Positions 1 through 9,118 of a stretch of DNA of 64,000 nucleotides are shown piece after piece. The notes under the pieces were generated by a model, which saw nothing but the letters and a program-made list of their open reading frames with translations, searched no databases and had not been told where the DNA came from. The DNA comes from Methylomonas sp. LW13 (GTDB lineage Bacteria; Pseudomonadota; Gammaproteobacteria; Methylococcales; Methylomonadaceae): the NCBI RefSeq assembly GCF_016865255.1, contig NZ_CP033381.1:3534001-3598000 (forward strand), in the 5' to 3' direction. Within the stretch, counting starts at the first letter, position 1; every line of letters starts with the position of its first letter. The translations under genes and the position numbers were made by a program.

Positions 1-1374
1 AGCTTGTTGGTAACGCTCCGGAATAATCACATCATGCAACAAGCGGCCCAAGACTTCGGTGGCCGGCCAACCGAATATCTGTTCGGCCTGGCGATTCCAG
101 CCATTGATAAAACCATCGGCGTCCATCTGCACCAAAGCATCCAACGCGGTGTCGACAATACTGCGGATGCGGATTTCGTCCTCGCGCCTCGCAGCCAATA
201 GCGCCGCAAAACCATCGGCCATTTCGTTAAAACTCTCCGCAACCTGCCCGATTTCATCACGCAGGGTTAACGGCATTCTTTGCTGAAAATCGCCGCCGGC
301 AAACGCTTTTGCCGTTTTCGCCAGCCTCTCCACGTATTGGCTCACCGCAAGATGGGCGCCAATCGCAAAATAAATGATCAGCATAAATATAAAGCCGGGG
401 ATGCCGATACTCAGCGCTAGCGTGGTTTTCGCCACGCCAATTCTGGCCTCGATCAGTTGTTCGGCTGCAGGGATAAAACTGTCGTAAATTTCCGCATACG
501 CTGTATCCAGCGCTAAGGTAACGGTGGAATGAAAGTATTCCGGATTGATGGAGAATTTTTCCTGGACAATATCGGCAATGACATGCTGAGTAATTAGCCT
601 GGCTGCGTTGACAATATTTTCCCTGGTGGTGGCGAGTATTGGGTGCAATTCCGGTTTATAGCGTTTAAAGTCATGAGTCGTTTCTTCAATGACCCTGATG
701 CCGGATTCGATTCTGTCCTTAATCAGGTAAATTTCGATTTTTTCCTGAGCGCTAATCTGCTTTTTGGCCAGTATCCCAATGCCATACGCACGCAATTGCG
801 CAACGCCTTCCAGGGCCTTTGGCATTTGCTCGGTTACCAGCATGATCAGATGGTAGGAATCCAGATTCGAGTCGGTGAACAACAAAGATTCCTCGCCAAT
901 CAGTTCTTCTAAATCCAATAACTTCTCGACCAAACGGCTGTGTAAGCGGTAGCTTTCTTCAATGCTTTGGTTGGCGGCGTTTTGCCGGAGTTGCTCCCAA
1001 TCGTTTTTTATATCCGCGTATGCCGCAGCGGTCAACGAATCCGCCGCCAGCGTTGGCCCCAAAGCCGATAAGGCCGCAGCGACTTTGGCTTCCGATACGT
1101 CAAGTTTATCGCGCAAACTCTCTATGCCGCCGAGCACCGCCACGGTGATGCCGCGATGCTGCTGCACAGATTGCATGGTCTGCGTAATATGCTTGATTTG
1201 CAACAGTCCCTGCAGTTCGCGCTCTGAATCCAATATCACCCGGTTCAGACTTTGATAAAGAGCGTAAAACACCACGGCAACCGCCAGCAACGACAGAAAA
1301 CCTATCACCACAAACTTCTTGCTGAAACTCAATCGATTCATCAGCGCCACGGCGGGCGAAAACAACGCTTGCAT
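1..1374 (-). CDS. Membrane sensor protein, HAMP and PAS domains (C-terminus cut by window edge)
   Basis: The frame is open from an ATG at 1374 to the window edge (458 codons), so the output domain is not visible. A short cytoplasmic N-terminus is followed by a membrane segment (about residues 22-41), a largely helical periplasmic domain of about 260 residues, a second membrane segment (about 305-330), a HAMP linker and the start of a PAS domain (motif GWNRQAEQIFGW). This is the layout of a membrane histidine kinase, diguanylate cyclase or chemoreceptor; the PAS directly after HAMP favours a kinase or cyclase. A GAGGA-type ribosome site precedes the ATG. It lies 49 bp after the receiver-domain gene on the same strand, so the two probably form one signalling unit. 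The ligand is unknown. Confidence 0.75.
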   Translation of the reverse strand, partial: MQALFSPAVALMNRLSFSKKFVVIGFLSLLAVAVVFYALYQSLNRVILDSERELQGLLQIKHITQTMQSVQQHRGITVAVLGGIESLRDKLDVSEAKVAAALSALGPTLAADSLTAAAYADIKNDWEQLRQNAANQSIEESYRLHSRLVEKLLDLEELIGEESLLFTDSNLDSYHLIMLVTEQMPKALEGVAQLRAYGIGILAKKQISAQEKIEIYLIKDRIESGIRVIEETTHDFKRYKPELHPILATTRENIVNAARLITQHVIADIVQEKFSINPEYFHSTVTLALDTAYAEIYDSFIPAAEQLIEARIGVAKTTLALSIGIPGFIFMLIIYFAIGAHLAVSQYVERLAKTAKAFAGGDFQQRMPLTLRDEIGQVAESFNEMADGFAALLAARREDEIRIRSIVDTALDALVQMDADGFINGWNRQAEQIFGWPATEVLGRLLHDVIIPERYQQA

Positions 1375-1423
1375 AGGCAATCCTCGGTGCGATTATTAGA
1401 TCGGTAGGGATTCAGGCGGGTAC

Positions 1424-2566
1424 TTATCGGCGAGTTTGGGCCGATTGCAGCAAGGCTTTTTGCTTTTCGACAATTTGGTTCAAACGCAAGGCTAGCCTGT
1501 TGTCGTTCTCGAACAGGTTGTCCATCTGCGAAGTGAGTTCGTCCACATAACCGTGCAGCAAAAACTCCTGGCTATCAGTCAACCCCAGATGAATAAAGGC
1601 GCTTTCCATGTTCATTTTGTGCTGTTCGGCCAAATTCACCATCTGCGAGTGATTACTTTGTTGATTGGCCTCGATCTCGATCAATAAATCGGTCAACTCT
1701 CTCACGCCTTCCAGGCGGGCATTCGCTTCCTGTAGACGTTGTTGTTCGCTGATCATGGCTTCGATACGGGCACCGGCACCTTCGGCAAGTATCGCCAGAT
1801 GATCGCGCAAGCGGCCGATCGCATCCGGATCGTCGGTATCCAGACCGGTCACCAAGAGCGTCACGTGCGGAAAATTAAACACCAAGCGATCACCGGCCTG
1901 ATAAATCCGGCCCAACTTAGCCACGTAGGTAAGGATGGAGGCTTCGAGCGGCGTACAGATTGTTTCCGGACTAAAGTCGTATTCGTTGGCGGTATCGGTC
2001 AATTTCACCAAACCGTTTAGATCGTATTGCTGCAAAGTCTCGATTAACAAACTACCCAATTGCTGAAACGACACGCATTGAAACGATGAGCGTAAGAACT
2101 GCAATACCGTGCCGGTTTCGCCCAAACTGGACATAGCGGTAAATGCGGTTTTTTGTGCGTAAGACAGTTGCGATTGCAGTTGCCGTTTTTGCTGCTCGGC
2201 TTCGATGGCCAAATCGACCTTGCGCAGAAGCACGTCTTTTTTGGCGTTTTTCGGAATAAAATCGTTACCGCCGGCATCGAACGCGGTCAGCAAAATCTCC
2301 AGATCGTCGTGGGCAGACACAAACATGACCTGCACATCGTCATTGCCGTCAGCGCGAATCTGCCGACATACCTCGATACCGCTGAGGCCCGGCATTTCAA
2401 TATCCAACAAAATCAGATTGGGGGCCAAATCCATGGCGGCCAAACATTCCTCGCCATTGGCAAACTCGTGGAGTTGATAGCCATGCCCCTGCAATTGGTC
2501 GGTTATGACCAAACGCAACAGTGCATCGTCATCCACTACAAAAATACAGAACGGTTTTTCGGGCAT
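1424..2566 (-). CDS. Response regulator with N-terminal receiver domain and unassigned C-terminal half
   Basis: Residues 1-125 form a CheY-like receiver: acidic pair in VVDDD, phospho-acceptor Asp in LILLDIEMPG, the Ser of FVSAHDD at the Thr/Ser switch position, and a Lys in FIPKNAKK. The remaining 250 residues contain no DNA-binding, GGDEF, EAL or kinase motif that I recognise; they include coiled-coil-like stretches (around 260-310 and at the C-terminus). This is a stand-alone regulator that probably acts by protein contacts. AGGA lies just before the ATG. The membrane HAMP/PAS sensor follows 49 bp downstream and is the natural partner, though this pairing is inferred from position only. 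Confidence 0.8.
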   Translation of the reverse strand: MPEKPFCIFVVDDDALLRLVITDQLQGHGYQLHEFANGEECLAAMDLAPNLILLDIEMPGLSGIEVCRQIRADGNDDVQVMFVSAHDDLEILLTAFDAGGNDFIPKNAKKDVLLRKVDLAIEAEQQKRQLQSQLSYAQKTAFTAMSSLGETGTVLQFLRSSFQCVSFQQLGSLLIETLQQYDLNGLVKLTDTANEYDFSPETICTPLEASILTYVAKLGRIYQAGDRLVFNFPHVTLLVTGLDTDDPDAIGRLRDHLAILAEGAGARIEAMISEQQRLQEANARLEGVRELTDLLIEIEANQQSNHSQMVNLAEQHKMNMESAFIHLGLTDSQEFLLHGYVDELTSQMDNLFENDNRLALRLNQIVEKQKALLQSAQTRR

Positions 2567-2800
2567 GATATTTCCTGGGTTGCTGGATTTGCGGGTGAGG
2601 CGATAGCGTGTGCCAAATAAGCATAGCGGTCCGAGCCAAAATTGCCCGACCGCTTAGTTAAACCATCTTAACAGCCGCAGCGAACATTCATGCCGGCGGC
2701 CGGGCAGAACTGTGACGGCCGCATCGGTTGTGAGAATAAGCTTGTGATAAGGCGCCAAAAATACCTGATCACCAGCGGGATTAGCGTATACAAGCGCGAA

Positions 2801-4282
2801 TCAGGCGCCGTGCGCATTGGCAATAGCCAACGCCGCCCAATCGAAGGCTGGGCCTATATCCCATTTATCGCTGCGAAAATTCACATGACTGGCGATACCG
2901 GAATAGCTCTGAAAAAAATCCAGATCGCGTTCAAATTGCTTGGCTTTGGGAGGCAAGGTTTTCGGTATGGAAAATCGCCCGCATAAATCGTTCAGCAACA
3001 AGCGAATCGCTTCTACCTGCTGCGCTGGAAAGGTAGCGAAATACTGCTCGCCCCGATAGCTGGTTTGCATATATTTATCGGTTTGGGCTTTGTCACAGTA
3101 TTTAGTACCGAATAACTGGGTTTGGCCCCGACGCGGCGGCCACCAATTCAAGACCTCCGGATTATCCGCCGCCGGTCGCAATGGTCCGACATTGGCAATT
3201 TCTATCGCTATTGAGCGTTGATCCAGTCGGCCGCTAAATCCCGTCACCCCCAGATGATAAGCCCACTGCGTCGGATCGAACACTTCATAGACCGTGCCGT
3301 CGACATCGACCAGATAGGCTGCGGCAATATGTTGCGTATCGCCGATCCAGGTATCGAACGCCGACTTGGCTGACGAACCCGCCGTGAAGTGCAAAACAAT
3401 CAGATCTTTTTTTGGCCTCTCGGTAAAAAACTGCCCAGCCGGCAAACGGAATCGGGAGCGATTGATCTGCAAACCGGCAACCGCAGCGGCAGCTTGGTCA
3501 CGGAGCAGCATAGTATCGGTACTCGCCTCGTCTTCGTTCGGCGTTAGCAATACCCGCGGATTGGGCCGATCTGTGGCCCCCGCCCAGAAAAAACAATTGT
3601 CTTTATCCTGATACCAATAGCCGTTGCCGGATACCACATCACCTGCCGTAAAGCTGACGACCTCGACTTTACTGCCGGCATCCAAGACGCGCAGCACCGG
3701 TGCACTGACAGATGCGCGACTGCGGAGATTTACTTTACTCAGCAAGCCGATTGGCTTGCCGGCCACCAAATCGGCTGCCGGATCGGGCAACGCAGTGGCA
3801 ATCAGCTTGGCAATATCGACACGCGCACCGGGGCAGTTTACCGAGGCACGAATCGCGCTATGCGACAACACATGATCCGCATCGACGCTAATCCGCCAGC
3901 GGTCGGCAATTTCCCTGATTAATTTCGAGCATGCCGCTAATTGCATGGCCGTAGGCGGGCCAAGCACCGACACTTCTAAGGCAACACCAATCGAGAAAAA
4001 ATTGGGATTGGTGTTGGGCCGCTGCTTGATAAATTCGGCAGCCGGATTGACCACCAAACCGGCATGAAATGCCGTGTCGGCTTCCTGGACGTATTGATGA
4101 ATCTCTCCATTGTTGCCGATGGCGTAATGCACAGACTGCAACGTGCCCGGCTTGTTGTAGCACATAGCGGCATTCGTCAAGCTGCCATCAGTCGTATGCA
4201 AAACTATAATTTCCGGTTTGAAGCCTGCCGGGCGGCCGGTCCGAAAATTACCCGGCGCGCAGCCTATCCATTGCTTTTCCAT
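2801..4282 (-). CDS. Tandem N-acetylmuramoyl-L-alanine amidase (amidase_2 / SH3-like / amidase_2)
   Basis: The 493-residue protein carries two copies of the Zn-dependent amidase_2 (PGRP/T7-lysozyme) fold. Copy one (about 20-165) shows VLHTTDG, AFHAG and a C-terminal SH...CPG ligand set. Copy two (about 290-480) shows VLHFTAG, WAYHLG, IAIEIAN and SHVNFRSDKWDIGP, the usual H/H/D arrangement. Between them, residues 185-250 look like a bacterial SH3 repeat (VNLRSRASVSAPVLRVL). No signal peptide is visible. Family members cleave the lactyl-amide bond between MurNAc and the stem peptide. GAGGAGG precedes the ATG, and the gene starts 9 bp after the upstream membrane-protein gene, so both are probably co-transcribed. 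Two complete amidase domains in one chain are uncommon. Confidence 0.8.
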   Translation of the reverse strand: MEKQWIGCAPGNFRTGRPAGFKPEIIVLHTTDGSLTNAAMCYNKPGTLQSVHYAIGNNGEIHQYVQEADTAFHAGLVVNPAAEFIKQRPNTNPNFFSIGVALEVSVLGPPTAMQLAACSKLIREIADRWRISVDADHVLSHSAIRASVNCPGARVDIAKLIATALPDPAADLVAGKPIGLLSKVNLRSRASVSAPVLRVLDAGSKVEVVSFTAGDVVSGNGYWYQDKDNCFFWAGATDRPNPRVLLTPNEDEASTDTMLLRDQAAAAVAGLQINRSRFRLPAGQFFTERPKKDLIVLHFTAGSSAKSAFDTWIGDTQHIAAAYLVDVDGTVYEVFDPTQWAYHLGVTGFSGRLDQRSIAIEIANVGPLRPAADNPEVLNWWPPRRGQTQLFGTKYCDKAQTDKYMQTSYRGEQYFATFPAQQVEAIRLLLNDLCGRFSIPKTLPPKAKQFERDLDFFQSYSGIASHVNFRSDKWDIGPAFDWAALAIANAHGA

Positions 4283-4291
4283 ACGGCCTCC

Positions 4292-5662
4292 TCAGCCCTG
4301 CGCCTTCAGATCGCCACGTTCGCCGTGTAACGGATTGGATGCCGGCAAAGTGCCGGGGGTTTGAGGTTCGCCGCCCGCAGTCTGCGTGGTTTGGCGGATT
4401 GCTTTCTGCTCATCATCCTTGCGGGCAAGGCCGGAGCGCAATTGCACCAGCTTACTCAATGCGTTATACCAAAACGGCCCGCCCAGACTCAGTAGAAAAA
4501 TCGACAAAATCAAACCGGGAATACTCACCAGCTTCCAATGCTTACACCAAGCATCCCGGTCAACCGGCAAACTGATCAAGCCCTGTTGAGCTAGAAAATT
4601 CAGATAATACTTTTGCTTTTCCTGATCGATGCCTTCTTTGGCTGTAACAGTCTCGTCAGCCGAGGTCTCGGTATCCTGCTCTCCGCTAGCTTTGGCAGCG
4701 GCTGGTTCAACTGCATCCTTTAGTTGCGGATCTTCGGTTAGCGAAGGGGCCAATGCCACAAAAGTCGCGCGCATTTGCTCGTCCATAGACAGCCGATTGA
4801 TCAAATACACGGTGTCCAACTGCAACGCAATCGCTACCAGGGCGGCGCTGATCACGCTGACTACGCGGGTGGTGGCGGTAAATCTGACGCTGACCCGGTC
4901 AAGCAAATGGTCGAAATTCAAACAAATTTTCGCCAGAAAATCGCTGGATGCTTCTTGTAGCAAGGCATTAGCCTCACGCACGTCGTGCGCCAGTTCCGGG
5001 TTGGATTTTTCAAATTCCAGCGCTAGCATCCGCGCGTTTTTCAAGGTAGAGGCCGGATCTTCGATACCATTGTCGTGCAGCACGGATTTCAACTTGTCCA
5101 GCAGATCGATTTGTCCGGCGACGATTTTCTCCAACTGCTGAAACTGTTGTTTTTTGGTTTCGGCCTTTTCTTTTTTGATCTTGGCAAGCAAAGCTTCAAT
5201 ATCCAGGCGCTTAAAAAACAGCGGATATTCCAGGAGTTTGCTCTCCAGGGCCTCCGTGGCTTGGCCAACATTGATGGCTTTATTGGCTAGCCTGACTTTG
5301 ATCTGTTCAAATTCCGTTTTGATCGACACATCGTAGCCAGCCGCTAAATCCAGCAAAATCTTGATAAATTCTTCGCGATGGATCACTTCGCCGAACTGAA
5401 AAAATTGCAACCACGCCGGCAGTCGGCAGCGACAGCGGCCGCCGATAGTCCGTTGCGTCAGGGTTAAGGCGGCGATGGCCTCGGCCTCGGTTCTGGAAAA
5501 CCTTGCATCCAGCAACTCCAGCAAGTCGGCCAAACCAGTGCGTAGATTGCGGCCGCGGCTGGCCAGTAAATTAAGTATTCCTTGGCTAATCAACGTCACC
5601 GCCATGCTGACGATCAACATCACCACCGACAAACCCAGTAACACGTCGAGTGACTTCAACAT
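4292..5662 (-). CDS. Hypothetical membrane protein with coiled coil, partner of the tandem amidase
   Basis: I do not recognise a named family. The 456-residue protein has an N-terminal membrane segment (about 6-30), a charged helical region rich in Lys/Glu with coiled-coil character (about 130-245), a second hydrophobic segment (about 265-290), an acidic Ala/Glu-rich loop (about 315-355) and a third hydrophobic segment (about 385-410), ending in a polar tail. The start is well supported by AAAGGAG before the ATG. It lies 9 bp upstream of the tandem amidase on the same strand, so a joint envelope role, such as anchoring or translocating the signal-less amidase, is a reasonable inference but unproven. 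Confidence 0.7.
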   Translation of the reverse strand: MLKSLDVLLGLSVVMLIVSMAVTLISQGILNLLASRGRNLRTGLADLLELLDARFSRTEAEAIAALTLTQRTIGGRCRCRLPAWLQFFQFGEVIHREEFIKILLDLAAGYDVSIKTEFEQIKVRLANKAINVGQATEALESKLLEYPLFFKRLDIEALLAKIKKEKAETKKQQFQQLEKIVAGQIDLLDKLKSVLHDNGIEDPASTLKNARMLALEFEKSNPELAHDVREANALLQEASSDFLAKICLNFDHLLDRVSVRFTATTRVVSVISAALVAIALQLDTVYLINRLSMDEQMRATFVALAPSLTEDPQLKDAVEPAAAKASGEQDTETSADETVTAKEGIDQEKQKYYLNFLAQQGLISLPVDRDAWCKHWKLVSIPGLILSIFLLSLGGPFWYNALSKLVQLRSGLARKDDEQKAIRQTTQTAGGEPQTPGTLPASNPLHGERGDLKAQG

Positions 5663-5778
5663 TATTCTTCTCCTTTGGAAGGCCGTTGCGGCCGAATGAA
5701 TCTAACATTCCCGCAAAGGCGGCGTCCAGGATTTTGGTTTTTAGCGCTTCCCGCCGCGACACAAACTCAAATGCCAGT

Positions 5779-6807
5779 CTAAACAGCCAAACGCTCCATC
5801 AAATAACACAAACAGTCCTGGCGGATGACTCGTTCGTCCAGCGTTAGCATGGACGGCATTGTTTGCCGCGTGACTTGCACTTGGCCATCCGTAACAGTCA
5901 GGAATTGCTCCGTAACCGGCTTACCGTCGTTGTCTTTGGCAATCAAGGGCATCCTGGCGCAGTCGGTTGTGCCCAACACCTTACCGGCCGGAATCTCCGT
6001 GAAATTCAGACTTTCCAATTCCGGATCAAGAAGCAGATCGGCCGTGGCATCGCTAAAGCTATAACTGACATCTTCAGCAACAGTCACTTGCGCGACGGTG
6101 TGATAAATATCCACATCCTGCTTCGCAATCGGCTGGGCCGGAAATTCATGCAAGTGCAAGCAACTGTCCAGAAATTGAAAAGCATGTTCGGTACCGTGCG
6201 GCTGGCCGGGACGGCCGCATTCCAAAGTCACCGCCGGGCAAAACTCGGCAAAGGCGCTGGACTGCGTGCCCTTGGGATGGGTGAAATACACCAGCAAGCG
6301 GCCAAACAGCGCGCCGAGATGCAGAAAATCCTTACCCAATTTATTGATGCAGGCGTAATGCGGATTCAAGCCGGTATTGTTATGTACATCCACGCTGGCA
6401 AACACCTTGCGTTCGCGCATGATCTGGCAAATCTGCGCTGCCCAAACCGCTTCCGGCGACTCTGGTAAGGCTGTGCCGGGCCAGATGCGGTTGAAATCCG
6501 GCTGGCCATCCAGCCGTCTTAAATTGAAACGCGCCGCCTGGGTATTACCGAAAAACAAGGTCAATCCGCGCGGCAAGCTTTGGCCGTGATATTTTTGCAG
6601 CAGCTTTTGTACGGCCAGAAAACCGGTGGATTCGTTGCCGTGCAACAGCACCGAGACGAATAACGTTTCCGGGCGTTTGCCGGGGAGGTGGAAAAGCGTG
6701 GGCTCGGTGATTAGGGTGTGTAGGTTATTAACCGAAATATCCAGCAAACCGTTTGGCAGGCTGTCGAATTGTTTGGGGATGCAATTGGCGCGTGAAATCT
6801 GTGGCAT
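5779..6807 (-). CDS. M14-family zinc deacylase/carboxypeptidase (succinylglutamate desuccinylase/aspartoacylase type)
   Basis: The protein has about 342 residues from the chosen ATG at 6807 (MPQISRAN); the longer open frame adds an unlikely 33-residue leader. Zinc-site motifs of the AstE/aspartoacylase group are present: HGNE near residue 60, an Arg-containing NLRRLDGQPDFNRIWPG segment (substrate carboxylate), DVHNNTG (third zinc ligand His) and a late ECG. Members hydrolyse N-acyl amino acids or trim peptides. It is monocistronic by position, separated from the genes on both sides. The substrate cannot be deduced; N-acyl amino acids are the likeliest. Confidence 0.78.
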   Translation of the reverse strand: MPQISRANCIPKQFDSLPNGLLDISVNNLHTLITEPTLFHLPGKRPETLFVSVLLHGNESTGFLAVQKLLQKYHGQSLPRGLTLFFGNTQAARFNLRRLDGQPDFNRIWPGTALPESPEAVWAAQICQIMRERKVFASVDVHNNTGLNPHYACINKLGKDFLHLGALFGRLLVYFTHPKGTQSSAFAEFCPAVTLECGRPGQPHGTEHAFQFLDSCLHLHEFPAQPIAKQDVDIYHTVAQVTVAEDVSYSFSDATADLLLDPELESLNFTEIPAGKVLGTTDCARMPLIAKDNDGKPVTEQFLTVTDGQVQVTRQTMPSMLTLDERVIRQDCLCYLMERLAV

Positions 6808-6906
6808 AACGAATTTAACTGATTTGCTTGGAGCGATTCTATCGTTATTTTCAGGCTGACATAAATGAAACCGGGAAAACCACCTACACTTACCCGGCCA
6901 CAGCAT

Positions 6907-7025
6907 TATTAACCCGGCCCTATTTATCTCTGGTGCCCCGTTAAGGCTGAGCTCATCGAAGCCCGAGGTGGCTGACCCTTCGTTAAACTCAGTACCCTCA
7001 GGGCAAAGGCGAATGGCATTTCCGA
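6907..7025. repeat. Degenerate copy of a MITE-like dispersed repeat
   Basis: It begins with TATTAACCCGGCCCTA, the same terminus found at 46755, 61779 and 63653, and contains CTGAGCTCATCGAAG, a decayed form of the interior motif CTGAGCTTGTCGAAG. The right end is not clear, so the limit is approximate. Confidence 0.45.
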
Positions 7026-7071
7026 TCTACGCATCCGCTAAATTTCACTAAATTTACATCCCGAGGTCCTT

Positions 7072-7428
7072 ATGGATAAAGACAATACAGACAAGACCAC
7101 CTATGCGCCGTTCATTCTTCTGGACTCGGGAGAATACCGGTCTCTAATACTTTCCGACCAGGATATGGTTGAGAAATTGCATGTATTCGAAGAGCGGGCT
7201 GACGAAGGCTGGAATGGCAACGGTTACGACTGGAACTCAATTGCTCAAGTCATACTATTCGAACAACTGCCCGATTTACAAGATGAGCTCGATTTCGATC
7301 CGGAGGCGGGAATGTTTTCCGCACAAGGATCACGTTCCGCGCTGGAACGTCTCGGAAAAGCAATGTCATTGGCCTTTAACAACGAAGAGGTACTTCGAGA
7401 TCTGCTGTCACGGGCTGAACTTGATTGA
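7072..7428 (+). CDS. Imm51-type immunity protein, orphan
   Basis: The 118-residue acidic protein opens with PFILLDSGEYRSLILSD and continues with VFEERADEGWNGNGYDW, FDPEAGMFSAQGS and ends in LLSRAELD, a pattern I associate with immunity protein 51 (Imm51). Members are predicted to neutralise polymorphic or contact-dependent toxins. No toxin gene lies beside it here: the neighbours are an M14 deacylase and a GCS2 ligase, both on the other strand. A GAGGTCCTT stretch precedes the ATG. It is flanked by a degenerate MITE-like element upstream and a palindrome cluster downstream, which fits an acquired orphan immunity gene. The family assignment is from memory of the motif pattern. Confidence 0.75.
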   Translation: MDKDNTDKTTYAPFILLDSGEYRSLILSDQDMVEKLHVFEERADEGWNGNGYDWNSIAQVILFEQLPDLQDELDFDPEAGMFSAQGSRSALERLGKAMSLAFNNEEVLRDLLSRAELD

Positions 7429-7454
7429 TCGGTTGGCGTAGAACATTTGTTTAT

Positions 7455-7559
7455 CATTCCCACGCTCCAGCGTGGGAATGTAGCCCGCACCGCTCCAGCG
7501 GTGCACATCGGGACGCTGGAGCGTCGTGCAACCCTGTTCCCACGCCGGAGCGTGGGAAC
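7455..7559. repeat. Cluster of REP-like palindromes
   Basis: The cluster begins with a perfect palindrome (7455-7480, arms CATTCCCACGCT), then shorter palindromes CCGCTCCAGCGG (7490-7501) and GACGCTGGAGCGTC (7512-7525), and ends with an imperfect one starting GTTCCCACGCC (7536-7559). All carry the core ACGCTCCAGCGT or variants. It lies between the stop codons of two convergent genes, where it could also act in 3'-end formation. Confidence 0.75.
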
Positions 7560-7576
7560 AATGATGTTGTGCTTAT

Positions 7577-9007
7577 TCATATCCCCCACCCGGCAACCGC
7601 TTCCTCGCTCCGCTGCCGCTGCAAATAAACCCGCGTCAGTTCCGCAAATTCGCCCGGATTTTCCTTGATAAACCGCCGCTGCCAGTGGCTGCCGGTCTGT
7701 TGATTGGCTAGGCGCTGGCGAATCACATCCAGATAATTCTCACAATCAGCAGTGCAGATGCCCAACGCCTGCAAGCCCTGAACGGCACGCGGCACTAGCT
7801 CCTGCTCGATCAGCACCGCCAACCGTAGTTTATGTTCACCAAACCAGACGACATGACTATCCAAACCGTGCCGCGCCGCTTGATAAAAATTATCCTTGGC
7901 CTGGGCGAAGGATAACTCCGCCCCGCCCGCTTGCCATTCGTCGGCCAGATTTTTCACCAGTCCATAATAAAAGGCGGCGTTGGCAATCATGTCCAGTACG
8001 GTCGGCCCGGCGGCCGGCGTACGGTGTTCGATACGGATATGCGGCGTACCGTCGGCATCGAAACCCACCAGCGGCCGGTTCCAACGCCAGATCGTGCCGT
8101 TATGCAGGCGTAAGTGTTGAAACGCTTCCGGCGCATCGTCGAAATACTCCGGCAGCAGAACCGGAAAATGCTGCTGGTTTTCTACAAAGCATTCCAGGAT
8201 CGAATGCCGGGCAAAATCGGAGCCAAAACTGACCCGGTGCAAGGGCCCGTCGGCGGCCCCGGCATAGCCGCCGGTGGCAATGGCCTGTTCGAACAAGGGA
8301 ATACGGGTTTCCGCCCAGAGATCCTTACCAAACAAAAACGGCGCGTTGGCAGCCAACGCCACCATCGCCGCCGAAGCGATGATAGCCGCGTTATACACAT
8401 GATGAGCGATGCTAAGCGGGCATTGGATATGCAATTGAAACGAGGTGGTGGCGGCTTCCAGCATCACATCGTGATGCTCTATTTTCAGATGCTCATGCCC
8501 GCATATATCCAGCACAATCGGCCGGCCTCGGCAGCGCAAAATCTGTTGATTCAAGGCCCGATAACGATTCATGTCCGACATATTGCCCAGATGCAGATCG
8601 CTTTGCTGCAAGGTCGGCAAGGTGCCTATCGCCAATAAATGCAAATCCAGTTGCCGGGCGTGCTGTTCAGCTTGCTGCCAGGTGTTTTGCAAATCCTGAT
8701 GCATGCGGCTGAAAACTTCGCCGGTCAACGCCAGCGGCGGCGTGTTCAGTTCGATATTGAATTTGGCCAATTCCGGACCGGCCATAGGGTGGGCAAAAGA
8801 GTGCAGATAGTCCTGATTCATCGGTGCCGGCCGCATGTAGTCGTCCAGCAGCCAAGCTTCGATTTCAAAACCAGCCACCGGCTCGGCTTCCGAACAGGCG
8901 CGGCTGTTAATCAGCCGGCCCAGCAGTTCGGTTTCTGCAGATAGGCGCTTGCGGAAACGCTGAAAGTCGGCATCTTGATAGATTGCGGCATGAATTTCTT
9001 GACCCAT
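7577..9007 (-). CDS. Glutamate-cysteine ligase GCS2-family carboxylate-amine ligase
   Basis: The 476-residue protein matches the GCS2 ATP-dependent carboxylate-amine ligase pattern: GFEIEAWLLD near residue 45, FNIELNTPP near 85, TSFQLHIQCP near 190 and HIRIEHRTPAAGP near 325. These are the ATP/Mg and glutamate-binding strands of the fold. Enzymes of this family join glutamate or a similar acid to cysteine or another amine; it is not the classical GshA of E. coli, so calling it the glutathione enzyme would be a guess. It lies 111 bp downstream of the DUF4186 gene on the same strand and may be the distal gene of the nifJ transcript. Confidence 0.75.
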   Translation of the reverse strand: MGQEIHAAIYQDADFQRFRKRLSAETELLGRLINSRACSEAEPVAGFEIEAWLLDDYMRPAPMNQDYLHSFAHPMAGPELAKFNIELNTPPLALTGEVFSRMHQDLQNTWQQAEQHARQLDLHLLAIGTLPTLQQSDLHLGNMSDMNRYRALNQQILRCRGRPIVLDICGHEHLKIEHHDVMLEAATTSFQLHIQCPLSIAHHVYNAAIIASAAMVALAANAPFLFGKDLWAETRIPLFEQAIATGGYAGAADGPLHRVSFGSDFARHSILECFVENQQHFPVLLPEYFDDAPEAFQHLRLHNGTIWRWNRPLVGFDADGTPHIRIEHRTPAAGPTVLDMIANAAFYYGLVKNLADEWQAGGAELSFAQAKDNFYQAARHGLDSHVVWFGEHKLRLAVLIEQELVPRAVQGLQALGICTADCENYLDVIRQRLANQQTGSHWQRRFIKENPGEFAELTRVYLQRQRSEEAVAGWGI

Positions 9008-9118
9008 GACATTTGCGCTCTTAGTCCGGCGGAACAGCAGGGAATAGTAAGACCATTGCAGCTAAAGCACGAATTTAATCCATTTATGCGAATTACATAT
9101 CTGCCGTTATCTGGCTGA

